Source of the DNA: Varroa destructor
Lineage: Eukaryota; Arthropoda; Arachnida; Mesostigmata; Varroidae
Direction: 5' to 3'
Length of the DNA: 64,000 nucleotides
Assembly: GCF_002443255.2 (NCBI RefSeq)
Contig: NW_019211457.1
Location: 50,847,880-50,911,879, forward strand
Shown: positions 25,641-39,173 of the stretch, in pieces
Numbering within the stretch: position 1 is the stretch's first letter
Layout: each line of letters opens with the position of its first letter
Made by a program: the position numbers and the translations under genes
The notes under the pieces: generated by a model
Database searches by the model: none
The model's input: the letters and a program-made list of their open reading frames with translations, nothing else
What the model was told of the DNA's origin: nothing

Positions 25641-28600
25641 TTGCTTGTCCTAAAAAGAATTCAGGATCCGGTTCTAATAGAAACTATAGGGCAATTGAAA
25701 ACCAAGTGCCGATGGTAAAGCACCTTAGGAAACACCAAGTCACAGAGCAAAGTCAAGGCCTTACGTGATGTTCACATCCTGATATTTTGGAGTTTCCTGT
25801 GAGAAAACGTGGGATGCGGCTGACTAATAACTGTAAGCTATACATCGAAAACGAGGCTGGCTTCAAATACATCATTTAATATTATACAGTTTCTTTCATA
25901 GGTTGTTCTTACACTAACAAATCCAACGGTGGATTTATAACGGCGATAGAGGCAAACTGCCGATGCTATCTTTAGCCACGCAATCACGTTTTACTTGACA
26001 AGTGTGAAAACCATATTTTTCTAAAACCGAATGTTCCGTTGTTTTAGTGCAGCTTAGACGATGCTAGTGTGTTCGTTCACCACTGTATTATCTAGTTTTC
26101 CGCCATCCGTACCGCTACTAGCACTGCAAGTCAGTACATGGAGCAAATGTTTACAATGTACTAACAAGCGTCTCAAGCCTTTCCCTATTTCACTAAGAGA
26201 TCTCCCCTAACAACATGAAATAACAACAACAATACACTTAGGTCACAATGGTATTATATCTTTGCGAAAATAGTGATAGGCAACCAAGGTAACTTTATGG
26301 GTTGGAGCGGTGGTCAATTAGACGACTCGTGCTTCGTCGTCTTGAATAGGTCGATGGTTACGCAGGCTCGTCCTTCCGACTACCATTATCCAAATCGTAG
26401 CGAGATCGGGACCAGTCATAATACAGAGAGTAATAGGTAAGGAAAGTCATTCGCAGCCGGAGATTCTATGTTGGAGATTTGATATTTGCCTACGAAGAAT
26501 TATCACCGCAAGTTGTGTGCCTTCCTTACAGACAAAATAAATATTTTGGACCTTTACATTAAAATACGCACAAAGTAATATAATATTTTATCCTTTTATT
26601 GTTTTACTAATTATGTGACGTAAACCCGTACATGTTTTTTTTTTTTATAATGAGTAAAAAATCACCTCAAACATTTTTAATTATAATTTCTAAGATGATT
26701 GCTAATTTCACAGACAAAAGTTATGATAGCGCTCGAATCAACTTTAATTATATTAGTATAATGAGGCTTGGTTGAAAGTCGTATTCACATTTAAGGTTCT
26801 GAACTGCTTTTTATACTATCATGATAGCATACTATTTGTGGAACACCAAGTATCCATCAGATACGTACGTCCAGGAACTTTTAGAAAAACGTTATGTATA
26901 ATGCACCTAATTACCGTCATCCAACAAACTGAGGGAACCTAGTAATTTTTAAAGCCGCTTTTCTGCACTCGTAACGCTAACGATGAGGAAATTTTCTGGA
27001 ACATGAAATCTTGTTAAACTTCTTAGAAGTTGCAGGTTAGAGTTGTGTAAATAAATGCGTATAATTTTGATTTTCTATTGGCGGACCTAAAGTGTGTTCA
27101 CTTCGAAGTTCGAACTCGAAAACGCTTGGATACGAGATCCCATGTTGATCCATTTCAACCGATGACAGATTCTTATTTGTAAAGGTTTTAACATACTTAA
27201 AATCCGCATGCAGGAAGTCATGGTGCGAAGTCTCGCTTCAGCCTTGTTTCAGTGTTGAAAACTTTACGCTGTTGCAAAAACTTTTGCATACAATGGAGTA
27301 GCAAACATTAACTTGTGCTGTCAAAAACAATGGCACTACGGCTAGTGGAATAGTTCTCCCTTTGTTTAAGGCGAAACGATTACACACTCATACACATCCA
27401 CGAAAACTTCTCACATAAAAACAAGAACTTCAGGGACTGCAATACCTTAACGTCCACTCAATATTATGAACTTTGATTCATCTTGAAGTCCAGTTAAGAG
27501 GCGTCTAAGAGGCGCTTCATATGTGTAATACAGGTCAGAGTGCAAAAATGTTATTCTTCTTTTTGTATAGGTTTTTTTTTTATATCGTATTGATATTTAG
27601 TTGTCTACTGTGCTTACATCAGTAAGACAAATTATTATCGTTTGGACAATCGAGAACTTATTGTAAGGAAGGTCTATGGTTTTATAATGCTATTTAAACA
27701 AACTCTGCTCTACTGATTTATTTCTGCATTCAAACATGTAAAACGCAAGATTTTTCAGCGAAAATCACGTGTCATTGGCCGTCCCTAGTATGATTCCTCA
27801 TGATACGCTAACTTGAAAAGATAACTGAATTTAGCTAAAAGAAATCTAGCAATAAACTATATTCTGTTGTTTATGTACGGGACGTTACGTTTAACAATCT
27901 GCCATTATAGCGTACGCCACTGACCGGATGTCCAAACTGGGCCACCACATAATTTGTTCGGTTGTCCAATTGTTCCTAATTAAACATGACTGGACTGTAT
28001 AAATTCGTCATAACTACGGAAGACGGACTTTGGTTTCGCTGAAATAGCTGTTATCATCGCCTATATCACCTCGACGACTGTCACATTACTTAAATTAATT
28101 TCATCCTGGAACCATTTCCAATTCGACCGTTTGCTTACGGGTGAGATCGGGCATAGGGTCAGGAAAAAATGCTCAAGGTTGAGGGAGCTACTTATCACAT
28201 AAAGACCGCAGCTCACGGAATACTGTGAGGCTTTCATTACAAAACTTGGAAAATGAATGGAGGACTCCTAACGCAATCCCTACAGCTGTTCCTAAAAGCT
28301 ACATCAGCGCGCGTGAGACTCAATGGACTCACACTGGCAAATTGAAGCACAGCCAAAAGAATACAGATGGGTGACGTCGTCCTGCACGACTCATGAAAAG
28401 TCGCATAGGTAACTAGTCAAAGGATATCAACAAGAGTTTATGGCGCCTCCGAGTGGTTATTAAGAGTATAAGTATATACGTTAAGGGCGCCTTTCACAAA
28501 TATTTTGTTAAGTTTGCATCTGCAAAGTGGAAATGTCTGCGCCACCTATCGTTATCGACTTCCACTTGACTGGCTGAACATGTCTGCGTTAGATTCTAAT

Positions 28601-31600
28601 ACGAAAAACGTATTATTTGTAAACTGTTTTGTTCCTAATCGCTTTTTCGTTCTCGTAGTAAAAATTTATTACTTTCCGATTCAAATCGTAGGTAGCCTCA
28701 TTATGCTGGTCAAAAAACTGCGCGCTTCAGTCTTCTAATTGACGTATAAGTATCTCATGAGGATGATTTTGAGGAGACCACGACGAAATTCGTAGCAGTT
28801 ACGCCCTTCGCTCTTTGTTTCTAAGCAAAAAAAAATACTTACTGAAATCCGCATAGCGTTTATTGTCTATGACGTAGATGTTAGCTCAGAAGAAAATATG
28901 GGAGCATCTAGAAAACTCCGCTTGAAAACTAATGGGAAGTTGAACAGATCTTTATTATACCCAGTTAGGAAGCTCGGAATCTCAGTCTGTATCCTCCTCT
29001 CACGGATTTTTAGACGATCCCTTAAAAGGGCTAAGGTGTCAGGCATTTCGAGCGAATACAGTATGTTCAATGACAAGAACGGATTAAAGACTGAGGCCAT
29101 CAACTAGAGCCTGGCATCACTAACCGTTGCAACATGCAAACTGCCTGAGACCCTCGTCTGTGTACTAACGAGCGATGACTGATATTCAATCGTCAGTTCT
29201 TCCACACTGTGCGATACATAAATTCGAAACAAAAGAGAGACACTGAAAGGCTTGGGAAAATTGGGACAGCATTGGTAAAACGTGCCGTCTTCAACTGTCA
29301 GTTTGAGACTCCCCGGCGATTCTCGTTAGTTCCAATAGAAAAACAAACGTTTCCAAGACTGCAAACAGATAGATCCGACATGATCAAGTCCACTACGTGA
29401 TCTCAAAGCAATTGTCTACTACGATGTATCAGCAGAAAAACATTGGGTAAATAATTTACAGCAATCGAAATTCTCCAGGGAGAAATCAACGTTGTGAGGG
29501 AACGAGGTGGCGAAAGCTCTTAAAAATTACCTATAATAACAGCCGACTCGAACTTTAATAGAGTAATTAATAGGAAAAGGCGTTCCGGGAGGTGTTTCTA
29601 AGTTTTGTGATCTTACGAAAAATGCTGCTTGTAACAATTTTATCAAGTTTTCTCTTGTGTTATACTACGTGATTGTTAAACGGAAGAGCTTCGAGAGATA
29701 CAATAATTCTAAATGAAAGTTCAAATAAAAATAGAGATAATTTGTTCCTTATAAAGAAGGAAGCCGCGTTGGCGCATTTTCCTGTTTGTCCTTACCTACT
29801 TCATTTGAACGCACTGATATTCACTTGTCCGTGGAAAAATACAAAGTCCATCTCCTCGTCGGGATTCGAATTGATTGATGTGAAACTCATTGCTTTCTAA
29901 TGCCACACTGTCACTTCTAGTCTTGAGCTCTAGATATTCATTGTTATTATTCTCTAGGAATTTTGGATTTCAATCTTTGTTCCGTGGAGTCACCATATGG
30001 ACTGTCAAAAGGTAGGTAAAAAGGCAGGAGAGGCTATTGAGTGAACCGGGATCCGTCAATATTGAATTTATCACTGGCAGGATACGTGAATCGTAAACTC
30101 AATAGTCCTCTCGCTTATCCCATTAAGCGTAGATAAAGGAATATTTTCATTATCTGTTCGTGTGGGAAACTATTGCATATTCGAATTGGTCTCTGTCAAC
30201 TCATAAGTAATCCATAAGGTCATATCAGTCCAGCCTTGACTTGTACCTATTGCATATAGCCTTATTCGAGTACAAACTCCACTCGACCTTTCATGTTTTT
30301 TTCTGCTTAGCACCAATTTCTAGGGTACGCCTATGTGTGTAGGTAATCGTCGAAATTGAGCGGAATATGGAATTAGGATGATGCTCAATCGCGCAAACTT
30401 CTATGAATTTCAGATGACATCAATTGTTTTTGTGAGTGCCGGGTTTCTCGAAGGGTCACAATGCCGATCTGGGTTGCTTATCTTAGCTGTTTGCTTAGGA
30501 TGCGCGCAACAACTGCAGTCTAGAAATGAATGATTCATGATTTTGCCTGTAGGCCAATGGCACAGTCGTAGCCAGCAGTTTAAAAATAGACAGCTCAAAT
30601 AGGTGCCATCATAGGATTACTGATCTAAGACTAAAAACGAAAGGCAAGGAAAGCCTTATTTTCGTTCAGTCGCAGAGTGATGCGTAACGCGACGTATTTG
30701 CTATGTCCTTTAAATAGTACCTGCCAGTAAATCTAACAGCTCATCCATACGGGGTATTCTGTAATCGGTGAAGTTTCTGAGAGCGCTATTTTAATCAGCC
30801 AGGCTTGGCAGAAGGAGATAGCATGTGAAATATAAAACTGTCTTTATTGTTAGTTAGATTTTTTTAATGAGAGGTGTAGCAAAATTTATCTATAAACTGT
30901 TCAAAGTGGCTCTATCAATTAATGTGATCAGAAGAGTGAGAGATGGTGTGTCTTGCATGTACTGTATTATACGTATATATATATGTTTATTAGGAAAAAG
31001 AATAAGTCAGCAATTTTAGCTTGCGCACGTTGGGCTTTCTTCAATTTTTTTCTAAGAGCATGTAGCAGTTTCTAGTCGTTGCGTTTTTTTTTTAATCTTA
31101 ATCGACGTTTTAAGTTTTTAACTTTAACAAATAAATCTGTGGTCTTATTCATTGCACTATTCTTCGATTAAAAAATGTTATACGCCGTGATCTGGCTGGC
31201 GTTTATCGATAACAATGTTAGAACAAGTGGTGACAGCTGGACACTCGTGCTCCCTTCTTTTATTGGGGTATCAATCCCTAAAACAAACACTGTCAAATTC
31301 AACGGCCTGTTCGAAATGACCCTCACCAGAGGCAAAATTTCGAAGGGCAAACAGATACGAGGTTTAAAGTCTGAATTTAAAGTTGACATGTATCGAGGCT
31401 GTTTTCAGGAGAGCAGCCGGACATGGCCACGCGATAGACACGAACAAATCTAATAAGATTCATAAGGGGATTATACGAAAAGTTGATGTGTACTCAGCCT
31501 ACGAGAGTACTTCTGAACAGCGCAGTTAGAAAATCAAGTTAATAGTTTTCAACATTAGTGGAGGGAGTATATATACAGCACCCATAGTTTCCATTGATAG

Positions 31601-32452
31601 CATGTGAAGTTTATTCAATGCATAAACATATCAGAATTTAACTATGAAAAGTAGGTTTTTTTGTCATCTAATGACAAGAGGTTTACATTGTAATGTTTTA
31701 CTTAAAAACTGTCGCTGTGTTTGTGCTGCATGTGACTACGTGCCGTTTTAACGCAACTGTAAACAAAAAACTAAAATATGTGTGTGTATATACACTGTGA
31801 AGAAATTAAGCTAAAAATATTTCAATATATTGCTGAAAGCTTGAGCTGTCTGTAGGCCTGCGTTAGATTTCACGGTTGCCGATTTAAAGCAATGACGTAG
31901 CTCCCAAAAACTGACTTTTCACCAGTGTCAGGCCTTTTTGTAGTGGCATTTTACGGGCTTTCCAGTTTGGCTATGGAGCAATTCTTTTTAGGACAATATA
32001 TGCTATTGGCAGAACGCCTTTCTATGTTTTCGTAAGAGTACATCGGAACAATATTAGAAACTTAGGGTTAGAAAGTATGAACCTTAGCTAGGGTGATATT
32101 GGTACTTGGGGGTCCGGGCGAATTTTGCTGGAAAAATCCTTACTACTAGAGATTATCTGAACGATTCAATCGATAAATAGCAGAGAACAGGCATTGATTT
32201 ATTTGGGCAAGAAAATGTGTAGATTATATTAAATTGCTTAGCACGCCATCTTGACAAATCTTCACTCTAATTCCTATTGTGAATCTTACATTTTTCCTCG
32301 TAAAAGTCTCTTTGCAGATTCTCCGAATGCCGCTTAGTAATTGATAGCAATATTGATCTCCGATTTTGAGAAATTAAGGAAGTTTCTGATTTTGATTGGG
32401 GTTCGTCCATCACGAAAATATTAGGTAATAATTGACCCTCAATCGTGTCCTG

Positions 32453-32489
<37 letters not shown>

Positions 32490-33992
32490 TAAATTTGTTG
32501 TTGCCGAAATTGCCTGAACTTTATTTCCGTTTCCGTTGGATTCGTTCTATCCTGATCTCTGATCCGGTTTTTTTCAGGTTCGTGGAAAGCGGAGAAATCT
32601 CGGCAAAAGAATAAATTTAATGAATTCGGGGATTGTGGCGTCTCTTTGAGTATGTCTGAATCTTTCTGAAACAGTTTACAAAAGATCTCTATTCATTCGA
32701 ACTCTAAATCCTGGCTGTAAGGCTCCTCCTTTCGTCAGTCCTCTACAGTGTCAGCCATAGTTAACCTTTTGGCGTGACTACTTTCTATTTTTACTAAAAA
32801 TAACCTCTATTTTTAAACAAATTATCGTTAAAAGATGAGAAGAATACCTACGCATGATATATTTTTTATTTTGTAAATGTAGAACATGTACGTAAGAGAC
32901 AAAGAGTTCATTCTTTTACAACATTAGTCCCTGCCGGGCCCTGTTAGAATAAGTTAAGTACTCTAGATATTTTGCAAATGAGACAGGTGGGGGCTTTAGG
33001 AGACTCTTTTATTACGCAGCCAAAGTTCCACTAAATGAATGTACTCATTTCATATTATTCGCAGAACATAGTAGGTTAAGCGAGCTTCCTATTATAAATT
33101 CAACTGAGTTTAATGAGAACTGATCTTTACCTAAAATACTTGCTAATTGAGTGGTAGATTAAGCGTATTTAAACGTCTCCTAAGTACTTAAAGAAAACCT
33201 CCATAAAAGTTACGTTGCCACAAACATAAAGAGACTTATAGATCGAAGCCTAAACCATTTATAATTATGCTTTACTAATTAAGACTTAAAAATACTACGA
33301 TCGAGCCAATCAGGCCAAGTAGAACTATATGCCACCGCAAATGACCTTAACCGAGCATTACGTATTGAAAGCGTTTGATAGTCGTTAAGGTTTATATGAG
33401 TTTTTATGTGAGGTTTTAGGCGAATTTATTTTACGAGACTATTCACTGAGTCTTCTACACGTCGCCGGCCTAGGTGTTGAGAAAGCCTACCTTGAATTCA
33501 GGTATATGATGTATCCTGAAGCGCCACGTGATCATTTAACTGCAGCATATTTACCCTTAAACATGCTAACGATGTGCGCCTATATCGACGCTCGTTCAAA
33601 ATATTCTGTGGCGTGTAAACGAAAACAGGTCTCTTACCTCGAACAGAACGAATACCTTGGAAGGAGAGTGCTTGTGGGTGATCAAGTAGTGCGGCGGATG
33701 CGTGCAAGCATCAGTTAACGAAATGTTCTGTCATATTGCATGGTTCGGTTTCGTGAGGCTCCAGCGCCCTCTGTCATGCTGATTAGCGCACGCGAGCCAG
33801 CTACGTACAAGCATCGATTGTGCAATAGAATACCACGTGTGGAATCTGCTAAAACAAGAAGCAGATCTGTTTTTTCTGTGCTACGTTGGCGCAGTTTGTA
33901 CTCTGAAGAAGTTCCGAGTTATCATCGTTTAAACGTTTCTCGAACAGTGGAATAATCTCTGCGCGCCTGAAAGCGGCGTCCGAACGAGCAGC
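25641..33992. other. AT-rich stretch without recognised genes
   Basis: No coding exon, tRNA, rRNA or transposon protein was recognised on either strand. Poly-A/T tracts and a (TA)n run are present. It probably contains 5' flank, 5' UTR exons or introns of the CPEB gene, but no boundary can be read. Confidence 0.45.
32455..32486. repeat. (AT)n microsatellite
   Basis: Sixteen perfect AT units. Confidence 0.95.
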
Positions 33993-34416
33993 ATGCTTGA
34001 TCACGATCAGTGGCCGTTATCGGGCGACGCACCAAACCTATCCGGTTTGGCAAAGTTTCATCTGGCATCGGGGAGTCAGCAGCAACCTGGCGATTTCGAT
34101 CTTCCGCACTTGGTGCCGAGTACGTCACGCCGTATTGGTCCGACATCAACTCCAATGTGGGATAACTCTGTACAAGATGATCCTGATGCTGACATGTTGG
34201 ATACTCTATCTGATTTATATACGTCTGACTCTGTGGAAGCTTCAGATTTTCGTGAACGAAAGGTCTCAAACCACCTGGCCACAGAAGACCCTGGGTCCAA
34301 ATTTGCTTCGTTGCCATTTAAGTCCTTCACATCGCTGTCGCACTGTGAAGACTACAAAGCATGGGAGGCTCCTCCGAATTCGCCTCGCTCCACAATAACC
34401 CCAGATGATAATTTTG
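33993..34416 (+). CDS. orb: CPEB coding exon 1
   Basis: ATG to a G|GTGAGC donor, phase 1. It encodes an acidic, Ser/Asp/Pro-rich N-terminus (for example DDPDADMLDTLSDLY), typical of disordered CPEB N-termini but not diagnostic. The start is the first ATG after an in-frame TAA. A different upstream first exon is possible. Confidence 0.7.
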
Positions 34417-37400
34417 GTGAGCACAGAATTGACACGCGTACCTAAAAACTAAAACTGATAAATCTAACCCATTAACGTCTTAAAACTTAACATAGAGAAC
34501 ATCTTGATATGTGTAAAAAATGGTATTTCATAGCATTAAAGTAAATTAATTTAAAATAATTCAAATTATTAAGTCATCACTGACCAACGGATTATGCCTT
34601 TGTGAGTATCGAAAAAACACGGTGTGTGGTTGATAGCATGATATGTCGATTCCATTCGGGGTTGGAAGTATGGATCTCTTTAGGTGCGTTTGCTTATAGC
34701 TCGAAGTACATCATAGGCTTGTTTTCTATGATATCAGGCGCGGCGACTGATATTCGAAGGAATTCTAGTCTACTAATGGGCTAGAAAAGCGCGACGCACC
34801 AGTCAAACTCTTTTATCTTTTATTTGCCATCGCGCGTTCAAAAGGCTTATTTCTCATATGAATTTACAACTTTTAATGTCAGAAGGCTACAATATTAAGT
34901 TGCGATAAAAATAACGTATCGATAATTCCACTGCTATTTATGCGTATCTTTTATGTGGCATGATTCGGTCGGATAGGGAAAAATATCACAACAGGTACCA
35001 GACAGTAATAACAATTCAAACTTCTATCAAAGAAAAGCTGTCCGGTGGATTTTCGCAAAGTGGCGAGAGGGACCTAACAGCCTTTAAACTAGACACGGCA
35101 CAAAACCGAAAATGACTAATTAACCCGATGATGTCAATAGCAAGTGACGAATAAAACGGCGTTCGTAATCGATGGAAGCGACGTGGGTTCCGTTTATCTT
35201 GTAGGTTTAGTAGTTGAACCCTTTAATACATACGAAACATTCGACGTGTTACGATCTCTTCTAATCATAATTATATTATTATCTAAATTAGTTGACGCCA
35301 GCCGTATTTGTCGTTCAAACCTTTGTTGCAGAGTACCAGTCAGGTCTTTCGAATTGTGCGCTTTCTCCCTTACGCGGAACCGGCTGCCAATCAAAAGTTC
35401 CTGCGCAGTTTTCCCCGTATGAGGTACTGTCTGTTTGAATCTAGTCGCAACAGGATATGAACATGCAACCTTTCTAACATATTATACTTGTTTGATGCTA
35501 TATACAACCTATCGAAACTAACCTTAGCATAGTAATCCCGTTATTTTGTCAAACATTTCTACAAAGGAAAATCCAGCTGAACTTACTTCAACCAATTGGC
35601 CACACCTTTTGCTCTTTTTAAAATAAGGTTAGTCAGCTTGTCGATCGTTTCCTCGAACAACGCCAAATTGAGAAAAATCTTAGGCAGCAGGCCGAAATAG
35701 ACCGTCTTGCAAAATCGCTGGCGAACCTATTCATCATGAACCGTCAAAAAGCTCCGCAGCCATCTTACGAAATTTCACCTGGATCGCTCGATCTGGCGCT
35801 TTTGGATCGTGTCTTAGAGCTGGGTTTGATCAATTACAAGTCGACGCCACAGAGTCTTGCTTTATCGAGCCTAGCATCCATCCATCTAAGGTAAAAGTAA
35901 ATTCTATGAGCGAGATTAGTCACAGTTTGAAGCGTGTTTGGTTTAGCCATATACGTGTGCCTCATGGACAGTTTCTAAAAAACATCCCATCATCTACAAG
36001 GTTTTCAAATCCCTTTTTTTTTTTGCGAAAAATCGGACCTATCTCTTTCCGGAGTCCTAAGGTCTTTAGTCTAAATGAAGGGAAGTAAATACCCCTGAAA
36101 CATATTTTTGTATATGCTAATATTTGTACGGAAGGACAAGAAGACTTTTTGTTTTCATTGTCGCTATTCTTTGCGATACACGAGAAAGAGCCTTAAGTTG
36201 GCATCGAGGCAGGAAAGGGAAAAGAAAAAAAAATACGCCTTTCTTTTAGAGAGGCCTATTTACTGCGGTTATTCCTTATATTGTTTAGGTAAGCTTTGTA
36301 ATTGTATCTTTATATTAGTCCTAACGCACTAATTTAGAGAAATCGATGATGGTATCGTTTAGGAAAGCTGTTCGAGGTGGTGCGTGCGAGTTTTTCTTCG
36401 GTAATCGCCTGTCGCCAAACGAACGTGATATTAGAGATCGGCCACGAGAGCAACCACGTATCACTCCAAATCCTGAGCTAACGGAGGCTGCTCTGGAACG
36501 GATTGATCGCGAGGCCAAGCTTCGCCGGAGTGCTGCCAATCAGCGTGTAGCCACCCGCAGTTGGAGCGGAAACCTCATTACTGAGAACCACGTTCTGCCT
36601 ACGTACGCCAATAAGGTAAATGCATATACATATAATTTCATCCAAATTTTTGCTAAGCCCAATTATGCGAAAATCTTCGTAGAATAGTATTCGCTGTGTG
36701 TAGATCGTTGATATGACTAAATAGCGTGTTTTGTACGTAGATTAGTTTTAAGTACTGGGTTTGTTTATTGATGAAGGTGTTTGTGGGGGGTCTTCCGTAC
36801 GATGCAACGACTGAGTCGCTCGAAGATTTGTTCCGAGGTAATGGCGTGCTAAGTGTACAGTTCCCGCCACGAGGAAGGGGCCACGCTTATCTAGTATTTG
36901 AAGATCACGCCCACGTGAAGTCTTTCCTTGATGTCTGTCAGAAAGGGCCACCTGGCCAGTTCTTCCATTACGTAAGTTCTCCTATATTATTTCTCTTATG
37001 TTGGATAGACAAGTATAATAAGTAAGGGAACAAATTAGAAGAAAGCATTTGTTGCATTTGACAATTTAAATGGAATATATTTAATCATACTACGCGGTCT
37101 TTATCCTATAATGATATTGTTACTATTTTTCTGACTATTTTGAGGTTCCCATTTGACGATCTAGTGAAATTAGAAATGCGATTGAATACAGCCTTTCATG
37201 TTACCTGTTACAGGTGCCATCGCGACGCGGTAAAGGTCGACTGGCACAAATCATTCCTTGGGCTCTAGGAGACAGCGAATGGATTTACACACCCGATAAC
37301 ATTCATGCAGACAGTACTTCGGATGGAAATGAAAGTCCGAAACATCTCGAGTCCGGAGAAAGCAGCGCGCCGGTTTTAAGTCCCGGACGCTCCCGAACAG

Positions 37401-39173
37401 GCGGTAGCCGAAACGGACGCAACATATCCCGTAATAACACGGTCTTCGTGGGCGCTCTTCACGGAGAAATCACAGCCGAAGGGCTTCAGAGGATTTTCTC
37501 TGAGCTTTTTGGATCAGTGATCTATGTCGGTATTGATAGTGACAAAAATCGGTACGTGTATAGGTTCGAACTATGTTTTATATCATTATACCTGGAAGAA
37601 GCTACTTGGAGCTTTCTTTGAGAAACGCATAGCGCACTTCTACACATCTCCGACCTGCGACGACTGCTAGTAATTTTCCATTTTTTGGCACAACGTCTTC
37701 ATTTGACTTTTTTTTTTATAAACGGTAAATTTTTGCAATTATTATTTTTTTTCCAATAATGTGAGACTCGTTAAGGATGTCGCTTGTCTTTTCTGTATCC
37801 ATAAAGTCAAGCAAAGTTTGGCTTTAATTAGAATAGACTATAATTACACTTATGGTGGTCGTAGATGTTACGCCCAAGATTTGGATACGCTCTGAGAGAC
37901 GCTTGTAATAGAAATCTCGGCCGCCAAACAACAAATATATACTCGTGTGTCATCTTTAGATGTTCTTTAATTATAAGAATTAATTTCAGTTACCCAAATG
38001 GGTCTGCCCGAGTAACATTTCGATCAACAGCGTCTTTTCGCGAGGCTGTTTTGGCCGAATTTGTGCAAGTTGTGACTCAGCGCTTCACCAAGACGATTCA
38101 ACTAGATGCGTATATTGAGGAAGGCTCGTGCTGTATCAGGTCAGTTTATACAATGAAAACTCTGTATGTAGTATCGTCAATGATGTTTTGTAAGAAAGGG
38201 TCCTATGTTTCAATAAGGCTTGGGTGGAATTATAAGTACACCAACAACAACACATAGCAATTTATTCATTAATAATAATTTTGTTGTTTCAGTATAAGGA
38301 CGTCCCACGATAATGTCTACGTTGTTCAGAATAGGACTAAATAGTCCGCACTATAGGTTGACATAATTGAATAGTAATGCTGCTGCCGCCAACTTATTCG
38401 CTATATGGGAATCCATGCCCTGTTAACTTGCTAATCACCAACGTATTTATTTAAGAGACATTTAGAAACTTGACGCGGTTTATGAATAAATCAGGAAACG
38501 ATGATTCCAGTTCCTGCAACGTAGACTTTTTAGATGACCTAGTAGACGGAGAGCAAGTCTAACAAATTAAGTAAAAATACATGAATTACAATTGAAGCGT
38601 TTGAATATTTAGCGCGTTCAACGGACTTCGTTCGTTAAGCAATACAACCATTTACACAAGAGTACAAGCGCACAATTTCGTAGCTGTCCGCTATAACGCG
38701 ACGAACGATGGTTCAGTGACTTTTGAATTGAAGGGCTTGTCTGCTTGTCCGGATTGCCCGCCCGACTTAAAATACAGGTTTATAGCGATTTGATTTCGAT
38801 TCTATTGTGTTTTATGTGCAGGGATTGCGGTGCATCGACACCTGTGTTCTGCCGACATCCGTCATGTTTTCAGTACTATTGCCCTACTTGTTTTGAGGCA
38901 CATCGTCGCGTCGGGCCAAGCGGAAGCGTTGTCATGCAGGGTCCCGATTATCATGCGCCAGTAATGCGTAACCGCAGCAACGCTCAGAGCGGAAACAGTC
39001 ATTCGGTTAGCCAATATCCTCTACACGGCAATAACGGATACCACTCGACACATCAGGACCGACCCAAGGACCGCGGTCATTTTAGTGAGCGAGCAGACCT
39101 GTATAGCAACAGCAGCATAAACAGTTGCACTCCACTTGCAATCGACCAAATGTCATTTGCAAAGAAAGACTAA
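33993..39173 (+). CDS. orb: CPEB/Orb-family mRNA-binding protein, 8 coding exons
   Basis: Cytoplasmic polyadenylation element-binding protein, closest by eye to the CPEB1/Orb class. It binds U-rich 3' UTR elements and controls poly(A) tail length and translation. Coding exons, all phase-consistent: 33993-34416, 35332-35423, 35628-35890, 36363-36615, 36777-36971, 37214-37551, 37990-38139, 38822-39173, giving 688 residues. In order: a long Ser/Pro-rich N-terminus; RRM1 (about 345-409) opening VFVGGLPYDAT; the family signature AQIIPWALGDSEW (about 420-432); RRM2 from about 485 opening TVFVGALHG with ELFGSVIYVGIDSDKN; and the C-terminal zinc domain with Cys574, 582, 587, 592, 595, His599 and a late His616. 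Oddities are a shortened loop in RRM1 before GHAYLVFE and an RRM1-RRM2 linker expanded by a Ser/Gly-rich stretch. The first exon is the least certain; an in-frame stop lies shortly upstream of its ATG. Part of the last exon is duplicated at 58914-59169. Confidence 0.9.
35332..35423 (+). CDS. orb: CPEB coding exon 2 (short)
   Basis: TTGTTGCAG acceptor, 92 bases, GAG|GTACTG donor. It turns phase 1 from exon 1 into phase 0 for exon 3, which no direct joining of exons 1 and 3 can do. The peptide begins EYQSGLSNCALSPLRG. Confidence 0.75.
35628..35890 (+). CDS. orb: CPEB coding exon 3
   Basis: Phase 0 entry, AG|GTAAAA donor in phase 2. It encodes a charged, helix-prone stretch (VDRFLEQRQIEKNLRQQAEI) that could form a short coiled coil, then SPGSLDLALLDRVLELGL. 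Confidence 0.8.
36363..36615 (+). CDS. orb: CPEB coding exon 4
   Basis: Begins after TCGTTTAG, completing an Arg codon, and ends AATAAG|GTAAAT in phase 0. It is Arg/Glu-rich and leads into RRM1. Confidence 0.85.
36777..36971 (+). CDS. orb: CPEB coding exon 5 (RRM1)
   Basis: Sixty-five codons, phase 0 to 0, from TGATGAAG acceptor to TAC|GTAAGT donor. RNP2-like VFVGGLP and RNP1-like GHAYLVFE are visible. The loop between them is shorter than in vertebrate CPEB1. Confidence 0.92.
37214..37551 (+). CDS. orb: CPEB coding exon 6 (RRM linker and RRM2 start)
   Basis: GTTACAG acceptor; CG|GTACGT donor in phase 2. It contains the CPEB signature IIPWALGDSEW, a roughly 45-residue Ser/Gly/Arg-rich insertion and the RRM2 start TVFVGALHGEITAEGL. 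Confidence 0.93.
37990..38139 (+). CDS. orb: CPEB coding exon 7 (RRM2 end)
   Basis: TAATTTCAG acceptor, AG|GTCAGT donor. It completes RRM2 (NGSARVTFRSTASFREAV) and enters the zinc domain at Cys569/570. Confidence 0.93.
38822..39173 (+). CDS. orb: CPEB coding exon 8 (zinc domain and C-terminal tail)
   Basis: TTATGTGCAG acceptor; TAA stop at 39171-39173. Zinc ligands read C-x7-C-x4-C-x4-C-x2-C-x3-H, followed by YHAPVMRNR. After this comes a roughly 60-residue Asn/Ser/His-rich tail. The direct duplication begins inside this exon at 38918, just after the zinc Cys cluster. Confidence 0.93.

Noticed and set aside
33740..33955. Plus-strand open frame just before the CPEB start
   Set aside because: Ends in a stop before the CPEB ATG, no domain; treated as possible 5' UTR.
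36346..36687. 113-codon frame taken as its own gene
   Set aside because: It is CPEB exon 4 with intron on both sides; the real exon is 36363-36615.
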